Assembly (NCBI RefSeq): GCF_002246015.1 | Contig: NZ_NOLJ01000002.1 | Location: 31,160-95,159, forward strand | Origin: Nostoc sp. 'Peltigera membranacea cyanobiont' 210A | GTDB taxonomy: Bacteria > Cyanobacteriota > Cyanobacteriia > Cyanobacteriales > Nostocaceae | Length of the DNA stretch: 64,000 nt | Direction: 5' to 3' | In this document: one piece after another, positions 56,344 to 63,838 of the stretch | Layout: each line of letters begins with the position of its first letter | How positions within the stretch are numbered: position 1 is the stretch's first letter | Translations under genes and position numbers: made by a program | The notes under the pieces: model-generated | Told to the model about the DNA's origin: nothing | Seen by the model: only the letters and a program-made list of their open reading frames with translations | Database searches by the model: none

Positions 56344-56866
56344 AGAAGAATCTAAACCAGTACCAGCAGCGAAAGAAGAATCATTGGTACAAGCGGGTAA
56401 AGTTTCCCAGTGGTTGACGGAAAATGGCTTTGACCATGAGTTTTTAGCACCAGACAAGAATGGTGTAGAGATAATTAAGGTGGCGGCAGATTTTTTGCTT
56501 CCCACCGCTACAGCCCTTTATGCTTATGGGTTTAATTATCTCCAGTGTCAAGGTGGTATTGACCTGGGCCCAGGACAAGAATTGGTGAGTATGTATCACT
56601 TGATTAAAGTCGGTGATAATAGCGATCGCCCTGAAGAAGTTCGAGTTAAAGTGTTCTTACCACGGGAAAATCCTGTAGTGCCTTCTGTGTACTGGATTTG
56701 GAAGACCGCAGATTGGCAAGAGCGCGAATCTTACGATATGTACGGCATTATCTACGAAGGACACCCAAATCTCAAGCGGATTTTGATGCCAGAAGATTGG
56801 GTAGGTTGGCCTTTGCGGAAGGATTACATCTCGCCTGATTTCTACGAGTTGCAAGACGCTTATTAG
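56336..56866 (+). CDS. ndhJ: NDH-1 subunit J (GTG start)
   Basis: NdhJ is a peripheral-arm subunit (NuoC-like). Start GTG 56336 is supported by AGGAGG 9 bases upstream; no in-frame ATG is near. The 176-residue product shows the NuoC signature [20 protein letters not shown] followed by [14 protein letters not shown] near 145-166. The N-terminal 25 residues are Glu/Ala-rich. Closed by a good terminator at 56929. Confidence 0.96.
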   Translation: MAEEESKPVPAAKEESLVQAGKVSQWLTENGFDHEFLAPDKNGVEIIKVAADFLLPTATALYAYGFNYLQCQGGIDLGPGQELVSMYHLIKVGDNSDRPEEVRVKVFLPRENPVVPSVYWIWKTADWQERESYDMYGIIYEGHPNLKRILMPEDWVGWPLRKDYISPDFYELQDAY

Positions 56867-56880
56867 AGATTGCTGAATCG

Positions 56881-56904
56881 AGACGCGATGAATCGCGTCT
56901 GTAC
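56881..56904. repeat. GACGCGAT-type palindromic repeat after ndhJ
   Basis: AGACGCGATGAATCGCGTCT is a near-perfect 20-bp palindrome; related copies lie at 40934-40953, 60293-60312 and 60333-60353. Confidence 0.75.
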
Positions 56905-56928
56905 AAGATAGTGGTTTCGGCAGTGATT

Positions 56929-56966
56929 AACCCCTTTCCGGTGGCGGAGAGGGGTTATGTTTTTGG
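56929..56966 (+). terminator. Intrinsic terminator of ndhC-K-J
   Basis: AACCCCTTTCCG / CGGAGAGGGGTT pair over 12 bp with one G-T pair and a 4-nt loop, then ATGTTTTTGG. Confidence 0.8.
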
Positions 56967-56970
56967 TGTT

Positions 56971-57246
56971 TCATGTCAAGTCGGTTGACAAAATTTGCTG
57001 TAATTCATTGACTGTATTTACTGTTTTAATTGCCTGTTGAATTGTTTTTAATTTCTGCAAATCCGTAATTTGAGAGATTATCGGCATCAATTCTAAACCT
57101 TGATTGCCAAACTTAATTTCTAATGCTAATTCAATCCCTGAATACAACTCCTCTTTTCTTCCTCGCAGTTCTCCGCGTGCTTCCCCTTTGCTAAAAATTT
57201 CTTGATACCAAGGCGACTGCTCTAAAAGTGCCATATCCCACCTCAA
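56971..57246 (-). pseudogene. C-terminal remnant of an Rpn/DUF2887-type PD-(D/E)XK protein
   Basis: Only about 90 residues remain: RWDMALLEQSPWYQEIFSKG, an EARGELRGRKEELYSG stretch, and the helical end TDLQKLKTIQQAIKTVNTV. That is the C-terminal part of cyanobacterial Rpn/DUF2887 nuclease-like proteins, which normally have a 170-residue nuclease domain before it. Upstream, a dispersed repeat (TACGCGAACGCCTACGC near 57322-57338) and a stop close the frame, and no ATG precedes the fragment except inside it. So the gene was probably truncated by repeat insertion. Confidence 0.65.
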
Positions 57247-57490
57247 AATTTGCTGAACTATTGCTTTGAGATAATTTGAGACAGTGCGATGTCTACGACG
57301 GGCTTCTTTATGAGACGCTACGCGAACGCCTACGCAATTTCTGAACTAATTTGAGCCTTGTTAACTTCGGGGAATTTCAGGGAAATATATAAATGTAGCT
57401 TTTATACAAGAAGATGATTAAATTGCATCTCTTTTATAGGGCTAAACTGTCGCACCTTTAAATTATACATCTTCATGTTAGGGTCGTCCG
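57247..57490. other. Spacer with repeat debris
   Basis: Repeat block near 57292-57340 (GTCTACGACGGGCTTCTTTA and GAGACGCTACGCGAACGCC), then AT-rich DNA with the GIY-YIG gene promoter. Confidence 0.4.
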
Positions 57491-58819
57491 ATGTTATTAG
57501 AAAACATCAAGCTATCTGAACTACCATCAATTTATTTATTAGAGAAAGAAAAACTGCCTACTTGTCCAGCTATCTACTTTGTATCTGACAGTAAAGGACA
57601 GATTCTTTATATCGGTAGAACAGTCAACTTATTTCAGCGATGGAGAGAACATCATAGATTTCAACAGCTAAAAAGATTTAATCGGAGAAACCGTGTCAGT
57701 ATTAGCTGGATGACTTGCAGCAATGATCTAAATACTCTCTCAAAGCTGGAAAATGAGTTGATCGAGTTACATAAGCCGCCGCTGAACTGGACGAAAGTAG
57801 TAACACTAATTAGAAAAATAACTCCAGTTGAGACAGCACTACAGCAAAGCCTTCAGCAACTTGCTAAATTGAACACTATGATATTTGGATTTGATCCAAT
57901 TTCAGATGAAGAACCACCAACAATATACTTGGTCTATCCCGTCTATGGTCAGCGTGGTCTATCAGGTAGCATACGGATTGCATTAAAAAATATTAATAAA
58001 AAGGCTAGTGGACTGAAATGGAAGGAGTACCACACAGACCCTAAATTTTTAGGTAAATTCGGTTATTGGGAGACTCAATATAACGGTATCAGAATAGATT
58101 TAGCTCCTGTTCAAGGCTTAGTTCACTTTATGCCTGATTCCACTCGTCGGACTCTAGCTGGAGTGGAGTTTATGGCCTTTAGTCGGGAACAGCTAGAAAC
58201 AGTCCTAGAAAATACACCAGAGAGTAAGGAGAATATTTCCGGTCTAGATGTTTTAGAGGATGATCCTATTCCACTAAAACTTGTTGATAAAAATTATCTT
58301 GGTGAAGGGAAGTATAAAGGTGTCGCTGAAGTTGAACCTTGGGAGGAATTAGAACCAATGCCTGAAGGTGATGTTAGAGTAATGACTCGTCAATTTTTGT
58401 ATGTGGATGATGTGGAAATAGAGGTGTGTACTAGCGAAAATGGGAAGCATTTTGTTAGGTACAATGTTTACTGGTGGATAATATACGGACGGAAAAATCC
58501 TGATCTAGAGCATGATGGCATAATACGTGCTTTAAAACAGACAGTAGATAGACTACCCAGCATCAGATGGTTTGGTTATAGGTTTAGATTAGAGACTATT
58601 CTATTCAGCGAAGATGATTTAGAAGTTGAGAGTATGCTGCTACCACTAGCTATGTTTGAAGACCTGATGAGAGACAAATCAGGGTTTAATGTTGAGCTTA
58701 TAGAAAAAATTCAAAGTGGTGAATATAAATCAAAGCCAGATGACCAGGCAAAGATAAAACTGTATGCATGGCTGCAACGTAATTCAGTATCTTCGCTGCT
58801 TAAACTCGATAAGAGCTAA
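57491..58819 (+). CDS. GIY-YIG nuclease-domain protein with large unknown C-terminal region
   Basis: A 442-residue protein. The GIY-YIG nuclease domain is at about 22-100: AIYFV (27-31) in place of GIY, ILYIGRT (38-44) with YIG, an arginine in FQRWREHH and the metal glutamate in LENELIELHKPPLNW. The C-terminal 330 residues have no recognised domain; they hold EEPPTIYLVYPVYGQRG and a long acidic/aromatic stretch (VDDVEIEVCTSENGKHFV). Possible roles are DNA-damage response, mobile-element or defence nuclease. No partner gene is adjacent, and flanking DNA is rich in truncated genes. Confidence 0.78.
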   Translation: MLLENIKLSELPSIYLLEKEKLPTCPAIYFVSDSKGQILYIGRTVNLFQRWREHHRFQQLKRFNRRNRVSISWMTCSNDLNTLSKLENELIELHKPPLNWTKVVTLIRKITPVETALQQSLQQLAKLNTMIFGFDPISDEEPPTIYLVYPVYGQRGLSGSIRIALKNINKKASGLKWKEYHTDPKFLGKFGYWETQYNGIRIDLAPVQGLVHFMPDSTRRTLAGVEFMAFSREQLETVLENTPESKENISGLDVLEDDPIPLKLVDKNYLGEGKYKGVAEVEPWEELEPMPEGDVRVMTRQFLYVDDVEIEVCTSENGKHFVRYNVYWWIIYGRKNPDLEHDGIIRALKQTVDRLPSIRWFGYRFRLETILFSEDDLEVESMLLPLAMFEDLMRDKSGFNVELIEKIQSGEYKSKPDDQAKIKLYAWLQRNSVSSLLKLDKS

Positions 58820-59156
58820 AGAAATGTAGCTAGTACAAAATAGCAAGCAGCAGAGGGCGCATCTGTGTTGCTGCAACAACCTTCTAGCCCATTTGCGATC
58901 GCACTCAGCATCTCTATCGTAATTGGTGCGATCGCTGCACTAATTAAAACCCTAAAATCTAGATAATCCCCACATTCCGCCCAGAAGTCAACTTCTGGGC
59001 TAATAGACCGATATGCAAATTATAAATGTTTACCAGAATAGAGTTATACGGATTCATACGCAAAGTGCGATCGCACTCAGCATCTCTATCGTCATTGGTG
59101 CGTAGGCGTAGCCCGTCGTAGACATCGTTGGACTAATTAAAATCCTAAAATCTAGC
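58820..59156. other. Spacer with duplicated small ORF
   Basis: Contains a small possible membrane peptide gene (58865-58966) and a decayed second copy (about 59070-59155) broken by a repeat insertion. Confidence 0.45.
58865..58966 (+). CDS. Possible small membrane peptide
   Basis: GTG-started ORF of 33 residues with one hydrophobic helix (FAIALSISIVIGAIAALI) and a basic end (KTLKSR). AGAGGG lies upstream. The same sequence occurs again at about 59070-59155 with a 20-bp foreign block inside. It is too short for a firm call; the duplicate suggests it once was a unit of some kind. Confidence 0.3.
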   Translation: MLLQQPSSPFAIALSISIVIGAIAALIKTLKSR

Positions 59157-59363
59157 TCATCTTAATTGTTCTAATTTTTGTTTAATCAAAATTTCAACTT
59201 CTTCAATCTCAGCATTCGATTTTGGGATGTCAAAAGTCTCTGGAGACGCTTCAGATGTAAAGCGGTCAACAAAAGCACGAAACGCTGCTTTGTTGTCGGG
59301 ATGAGCAATGACAAAGGCTCTTAACTCGGTTTTGCTCATGCTGCTAAATTCTGGCTCAATCAC
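59157..59363 (-). CDS. DUF6887-like small protein (antitoxin-like)
   Basis: A 68-residue protein starting at GTG 59363: IEPEFSSMSKTELRAFVIAH matches the N-terminal SxxELRAYV pattern of DUF6887 proteins, with a C-terminal EIEEVEILIKQKLEQLR helix. DUF6887 usually sits beside DUF6888 in cyanobacteria in a two-gene module of unknown, perhaps toxin-antitoxin, function. Its start overlaps the stop of a DUF6888 fragment (GTGA), as in intact pairs. Confidence 0.6.
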   Translation of the reverse strand: MIEPEFSSMSKTELRAFVIAHPDNKAAFRAFVDRFTSEASPETFDIPKSNAEIEEVEILIKQKLEQLR

Positions 59364-59470
59364 AAGAACCTCCAAAGACCATTGCGATAGATTTCTATCT
59401 CTATGTTATCTCCTGCCAAAATAAACACATTACCTGTTTGTTCATCGAGGCGGACAATGTAAATAGGATT
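59360..59470 (-). pseudogene. Truncated DUF6888-like gene
   Basis: The 36 residues NPIYIVRLDEQTGNVFILAG, then DNIEIEIYRNGLWRFL are the C-terminal half of a DUF6888 protein. An in-frame stop (59471-59473) and a hairpin repeat (59476-59503) stand where the N-terminal half should be, so the gene is broken by insertion or deletion. Confidence 0.55.
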
Positions 59471-59475
59471 TTAAT

Positions 59476-59503
59476 GGTGCGTTGTCACAAAGGTCAACGC
59501 ACC
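59476..59503. repeat. GGTGCGTTG hairpin at the break of DUF6888
   Basis: GGTGCGTTG / CAACGCACC are perfect 9-bp inverted arms around a 10-nt loop, likely the scar of a small insertion. Confidence 0.6.
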
Positions 59504-59533
59504 CTTATCTAAAGAAGCGGCGAGTCCAAACAA

Positions 59534-59902
59534 TTACTTCACAGATGTCACTGTTTGTTTTACTACTGAGCGTGGTTTCTTGCGGTCTGACCTGCGCGTT
59601 CCACCAGCCATTTCATACTCATCACTATTTTTGCCATAGCAAGATGCAACATTCAGCAACATTTGCTCAGAATAAGTATTCAACTCACGTTCTGCTTCTA
59701 CTAATGCATTTTGTGTCTTATCTACTATTGTTTGTGCTTGATTATAAGCAGCTAGCTTCTCTCGTAACTCAATTACTTTAGTGTTGTAAGTAGCAATTGA
59801 AAACCCATTACTAAAGTCTAACTCAGGGTTAATTGTCTGCATTCCTTCAATCCGTCGTTCAGCTTTGGTTAGTGACATGGAGTTTCGTTTCCGTTGCGTC
59901 AT
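59534..59902 (-). CDS. Conserved hypothetical protein, helical
   Basis: A 122-residue cytoplasmic protein beginning MTQRKRNSMSLTKAERRIEG. The middle is coiled-coil-like (VIELREKLAAYNQAQTIVDK and LVEAERELNTYSEQMLLNVA), followed by a basic tail (RRSDRKKPRSVVKQ). The pattern (YGKNSDEYEMAGGTRRSDR) is one I associate with small Nostoc proteins of unknown function, but I cannot name a family. CAGGAAAA 7 bases before the ATG is a plausible binding site. Confidence 0.6.
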   Translation of the reverse strand: MTQRKRNSMSLTKAERRIEGMQTINPELDFSNGFSIATYNTKVIELREKLAAYNQAQTIVDKTQNALVEAERELNTYSEQMLLNVASCYGKNSDEYEMAGGTRRSDRKKPRSVVKQTVTSVK

Positions 59903-60084
59903 ATAGTTTTCCTGTTTGGATTTATTTATAAATAACCCTAATTTTATACACTGAGTTATTTATATATCATCACAATACGCAATAAGCAGATGCACCAGCC
60001 ACAGTGAAGTTACAGAATTATAAAAGCATTGGATGGCATTAGCCAACTAGATAGATGCGGGTATATTTGCTGAAATTCGTTGAG

Positions 60085-60273
60085 AAAAGCTGGTTTTGAT
60101 GTCGCAAAAGCTGGTTTTGATGTCACAAAAGCTGGTTTTGATGTCACAAAAGCTGGTTTTGATGTCACAAAAGCTAGTTTTGATGTCGCAAAAGCTGGTT
60201 TTAAAGTCACAAAAGCTAGTTTTGATGTCGCAAAAGCTGGTTTTAAAGTCACAAAAGCTAGTTTTGATGTCGC
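60085..60273. repeat. Nine-unit 21-bp tandem array
   Basis: Core AAAAGCTGGTTTTGATGTCA. Units 1-4 are near-identical; units 5-9 alternate strictly between a GCTAG...GATGTCGC form and a GCTGG...AAAGTCAC form, i.e. a 42-bp higher-order repeat. Because 21 is divisible by 3, several frames stay open, but no start with a ribosome binding site is seen. Confidence 0.85.
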
Positions 60274-60522
60274 GGAGCTTTATCTCATGTAGAGACGCGA
60301 TTTATCGCGTCTAAAAGACTGACACGTTAGAGAGACGCGATAAATCGCCGTCTCTACAAAGAATGTATTCGTTAATTATTCCTTGACAGACTACTAACTA
60401 ATAGTAACAACAGCTACCATCGCATCGGCTAGAGGGGGATGAGACGAAGCACACTAGAAATTTATTTTTATAACTGAAAATTTTATTTTATTTATGTGTT
60501 AAGTAGCTTTCAGGATGTTGTC

Positions 60523-60573
60523 TGTATAATCTATCATTCAGTTTAAATTATCGAATGTATAATCTATCATTCA
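60523..60573 (+). promoter_or_regulatory. Direct 18-bp repeats upstream of the NTPase gene
   Basis: TGTATAATCTATCATTCA occurs twice with identical sequence, 33 bp apart (about three helical turns), 220-270 bp before the ATG. Each copy contains TATAAT. This may be a regulator-binding pair or tandem promoter. Confidence 0.4.
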
Positions 60574-60792
60574 ATCTTATTGATTATTGACCTCTGTTAC
60601 TTATTGATAGGTTGAAATTTGGGAATTAGGGTATCTCTTTTTAAGACATAACATACCACTCACCTAGTAGTTATTTATTAACGGAATTTGAGAAGTTATG
60701 TAGGCATACTCTATCCTAGACATGACCTAAACTTGTGCTTCAAAAATCATGAGCCATTATATGAATAGTTAGCACGTTTACGGCACTATCCA

Positions 60793-62085
60793 ATGTCTGA
60801 AGACTTATTAAACTCCTTTCAAGAAGCATACAGCAATCTCGAACTGTTTCCGTTGATGGAACGGAACGAAATGGAAAGATTTAGAGTCGAATATGGTGAT
60901 GATTTAATTGCAGACCTGAACCAATTAGTCGAAGATAGTCCTAATAGAGATGGCAAAATTGTCTTTACAGGACATCGGGGATGTGGTAAGTCTACTTTGT
61001 TAGCTGAGTTTAGCCGACAAATTCAAGATAAATATTTTGTAGTTCTCTTTTCTATTGCTGACAAAATTGAAATGTCGGCTGTTAATCATATTAATATACT
61101 GTTTGCGATCGCAGTTAATTTAATGACAGAGGCCGAAGCCCGCAAAGTTGATATTCCACAATCTACTAAAGAAGCTCTTTATAAGTGGTTTGCTACCCGC
61201 ACTCGCACTGAAGAATTAAATTTGCAAGCAGAAGCTAGTATAGGTTTTGACCTCTTAAAATTGATTAGTTCTAAATTAAAAGCTGATGCAAGCGTTCGGG
61301 ATGAAATTAAGCAAGAATTTGAACGCAAGTTATCAGATTTAGTTGCCAGAATTAACGAAATCGCTGCTCTAATTCAAGCTGCAACTAAACAAAACGTTTT
61401 AGTAATTATTGATGATTTAGATAAACTTGACTTAGGTAGAGTTAACGAAATTTATCGAGATAACATTAAAGCTCTCTGTCAACCTAACTTTCAAATTATC
61501 TACACCATCCCAATCGCAGTCCTTCGAGAAACATTTATTAGCACAATTATTGCCACTGAAACCAACGATCAAGTTGTGGCAATGCCTGTCTTAAAAATAT
61601 TTGATAAAGGTAAAAACCGCTTCCCAAATGCCCAACCTCGCCGGGAAGCGACAAAGATTCTTGGTGAAGTTTTACAAAAGCGGATTCCTAGTGAATTAAT
61701 TGCGCCTGAAACTGCTGAAAAAATCGTAATTTACAGTGGTGGTGTATTACGAGAGTTAATTCGCATTTCTAAGGAATGTTGCCGTATATGTTTGCGGACT
61801 ATCCGGCGTAATCCTTCAGCCAAAGTTATCATTGATGATAAAATTCTTCTGCAAGCAATCAATAAAATTCGCAATGATTTTTCCATACGCTTAGGAAAAA
61901 CTGATATCGATATTTTGCAGAGCGTTTATGAACAATTTATGCCCAACGATCCCAAACAAGCAGAGTTTTTAGATTTGTTACATGGGCTGTATGTTCTAGA
62001 ATATCGCACCGATGAAACTTGGTATGATGTTCATCCAATTATTATCGAAAGCTTGAGAAGACAGGGAGCCATTAATGTTAAATGA
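60793..62085 (+). CDS. P-loop NTPase of STAND/AAA type
   Basis: A 430-residue soluble ATPase. Walker A GHRGCGKST at 60-68, an acidic Walker B strand VLVIIDDLDKLD at 202-213, and further on a conserved arginine-rich region (SGGVLRELIRISKECCRICL near 317-336) and a winged-helix-like C-terminal end (FLDLLHGLYVLEYR). No effector domain is attached. The frame overlaps the next gene by 11 bp (stop TGA at 62083, next ATG at 62075), so the two proteins are coupled in translation and probably act together. I cannot name a characterised homologue; the AAA/STAND assignment rests on motifs. Confidence 0.8.
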   Translation: MSEDLLNSFQEAYSNLELFPLMERNEMERFRVEYGDDLIADLNQLVEDSPNRDGKIVFTGHRGCGKSTLLAEFSRQIQDKYFVVLFSIADKIEMSAVNHINILFAIAVNLMTEAEARKVDIPQSTKEALYKWFATRTRTEELNLQAEASIGFDLLKLISSKLKADASVRDEIKQEFERKLSDLVARINEIAALIQAATKQNVLVIIDDLDKLDLGRVNEIYRDNIKALCQPNFQIIYTIPIAVLRETFISTIIATETNDQVVAMPVLKIFDKGKNRFPNAQPRREATKILGEVLQKRIPSELIAPETAEKIVIYSGGVLRELIRISKECCRICLRTIRRNPSAKVIIDDKILLQAINKIRNDFSIRLGKTDIDILQSVYEQFMPNDPKQAEFLDLLHGLYVLEYRTDETWYDVHPIIIESLRRQGAINVK

Positions 62086-63838
62086 AGATTTATTAGATGA
62101 TGAAGGAGAAAATCAGGATGCGTATGATGATTTAATTGTTTCTATTGAAGCTCAAAAGCGGGGCTTAAATTTACTGATTGCGGTTTGCGATGATGCTAGC
62201 TTTCGCGAGCAGATTATTACTCAGTATGAAGCTGAACTACAACCCGCCTTCGGTGCATATCGAGTAACTTTACCACGTCAAGAACCAAGCCTGAAAGCTG
62301 CTCTTAACCAACTGGTACAACAAGAAGAATATCTCCGTCAGCAGAAGCCGGCGGTGATTACTGTGACGGGTGCTGAACAACTTTATTTTCTCAGATTGGG
62401 AAATGAGCAATCAGAACAGGAGAAATTTTTTGGTTACTTACAGTGGACAAGGGAAGGATTGCGCGAATTTCCCTTTGCGATTGTGCTTTGGGTAACTAAC
62501 CAAATTTTAGTCAGCCTGATTAAAAAAGCCCCTGATTTTTGGAGTTGGCGCAATGGTGTATTTCGGTTTGAATCTAAAAAGACAAATGCTATTCCTGGTA
62601 AAGAACTAGAAAATATCCGCTTTGTTTTTCGAGACACAGAATTAGCCAGCACAGATACTAATGAAACTAATCGCTTTTTCTTACCCATTCAAGATTTACA
62701 AAGGTTAATCGAGAAAGTAGAACAAGAACAGGGAACGAAAGATCCTACCTTGGCTACGTTATACTCAAGATTGGGCGATATTTACCACAGCAGATTAGAT
62801 CGGGGTGAATCTCAAAATTATCAAGAAGAACAGGAATTAGCAATTAAATATTGGCGTCAGGCGAGTGAGCTACAAAATGAATTAGGTTTGCAGATAGACT
62901 TAGCTAATAGCCTCAACAATTTAGCAGGAATATATCGTGCAATCGGAAACTACACTGAAGCCGAACCCTTATATAAACAAGCTTTAGAATTGAGGAAACG
63001 CCTGTTAGGAGAAAATCATCCGGCTTTTGCTACTAGCCTGAATAATTTGGCAGGACTTTATAAATCAACTGGGCAATATAATAAAGCAGAACTTCTATAT
63101 CAACAAGCTTTAGAACTGAGGAAAGGACTCTGGGGAGAAAACCATGCCGATGTTGCCGTCAGTCTCAACAATTTGGCATTACTATATGATGAACAAGGAC
63201 GTTATGACGAAGCAGAACCCCTGTATTTGCAATCATTAGAACTTGAAAAACGTCTGGTTGGTGAAAATCATCTTTCTTTCGCTCTCATACTAAATAATTT
63301 AGCGCTACTTTATTATCATCAAGGACGCTACAGTGAAGCTGAACCATTATCGCAACAAGCAATAGAATTAGATAAGCGATTTTTGGGAGAAGAAAATCCT
63401 GATGTTGCCACAGATTTGCACAATTTAGGTTTAATATACCGCGCTCAAGGACGCTATGAGGAAGCGGAATCTTTGTTTTTAGAATCATTGGAACTCAAGC
63501 AGCATGTATTACAAAAAGCGCATCCACTTTTAGCAGATACTATCTATGCTCTTGGTTATATGTACAGGGAACAGGGACGTTACAATGAAGCGGAACCCTT
63601 ATGTATAAAAGCCTTAGAACTTGATAAGCACCTATTGGGAGAAAATCATCCTAATGTTGCCGAAAGTCTCAATAATCTGGCAGAAATTTATCGTGCAACT
63701 GGACGTTACGGTGAAGCAGAATTGCTTTATTTACAAGCTTTAAATATTTGTGAACGAGTCTGGGGTGTAAATCATCACCGTAGTGTTACTGTTCGTCAAA
63801 ATTTAGAGAAGCTTGCCACAGCAATGCAGAATAATTAA
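62075..63838 (+). CDS. Degenerate NTPase-like domain fused to seven kinesin-light-chain-type TPRs
   Basis: A 587-residue protein. Residues 1-190 have an ATPase-like strand pattern (LNLLIAVCDDASFREQII, PAVITVTGAEQLYFLRLG, FPFAIVLWVTNQILVSLI, APDFWSWRNGVFRFES) but no Walker A glycines or lysine, so the fold is probably a P-loop-less partner domain. Residues about 205-230 may form a linker. From about 265 to 580 there are seven 42-residue TPRs of the kinesin-light-chain type (LNNLAGIYRAIGNYTEAEPL, then LNNLAGLYKSTGQYNKAELL and so on), each ending with a GENHP-like turn. TPRs would bind a protein or peptide. Translationally coupled with the P-loop NTPase gene. Confidence 0.85.
   Translation: MLNEDLLDDEGENQDAYDDLIVSIEAQKRGLNLLIAVCDDASFREQIITQYEAELQPAFGAYRVTLPRQEPSLKAALNQLVQQEEYLRQQKPAVITVTGAEQLYFLRLGNEQSEQEKFFGYLQWTREGLREFPFAIVLWVTNQILVSLIKKAPDFWSWRNGVFRFESKKTNAIPGKELENIRFVFRDTELASTDTNETNRFFLPIQDLQRLIEKVEQEQGTKDPTLATLYSRLGDIYHSRLDRGESQNYQEEQELAIKYWRQASELQNELGLQIDLANSLNNLAGIYRAIGNYTEAEPLYKQALELRKRLLGENHPAFATSLNNLAGLYKSTGQYNKAELLYQQALELRKGLWGENHADVAVSLNNLALLYDEQGRYDEAEPLYLQSLELEKRLVGENHLSFALILNNLALLYYHQGRYSEAEPLSQQAIELDKRFLGEENPDVATDLHNLGLIYRAQGRYEEAESLFLESLELKQHVLQKAHPLLADTIYALGYMYREQGRYNEAEPLCIKALELDKHLLGENHPNVAESLNNLAEIYRATGRYGEAELLYLQALNICERVWGVNHHRSVTVRQNLEKLATAMQNN

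Larger units (their letters stand above)
59903..60792. other. Upstream region of the NTPase-TPR operon
   Basis: Holds a nine-unit 21-bp tandem array (60085-60273), two GACGCGAT palindromes (60293-60312, 60333-60353), and a direct 18-bp repeat TGTATAATCTATCATTCA at 60523-60540 and 60556-60573 (33-bp period), then AT-rich DNA to the start of the NTPase gene. No gene is supported. Confidence 0.55.

Noticed and set aside
60085..60273. Possible CRISPR array
   Set aside because: Units are contiguous 21-bp tandem repeats without unique spacers, and no cas genes are nearby.
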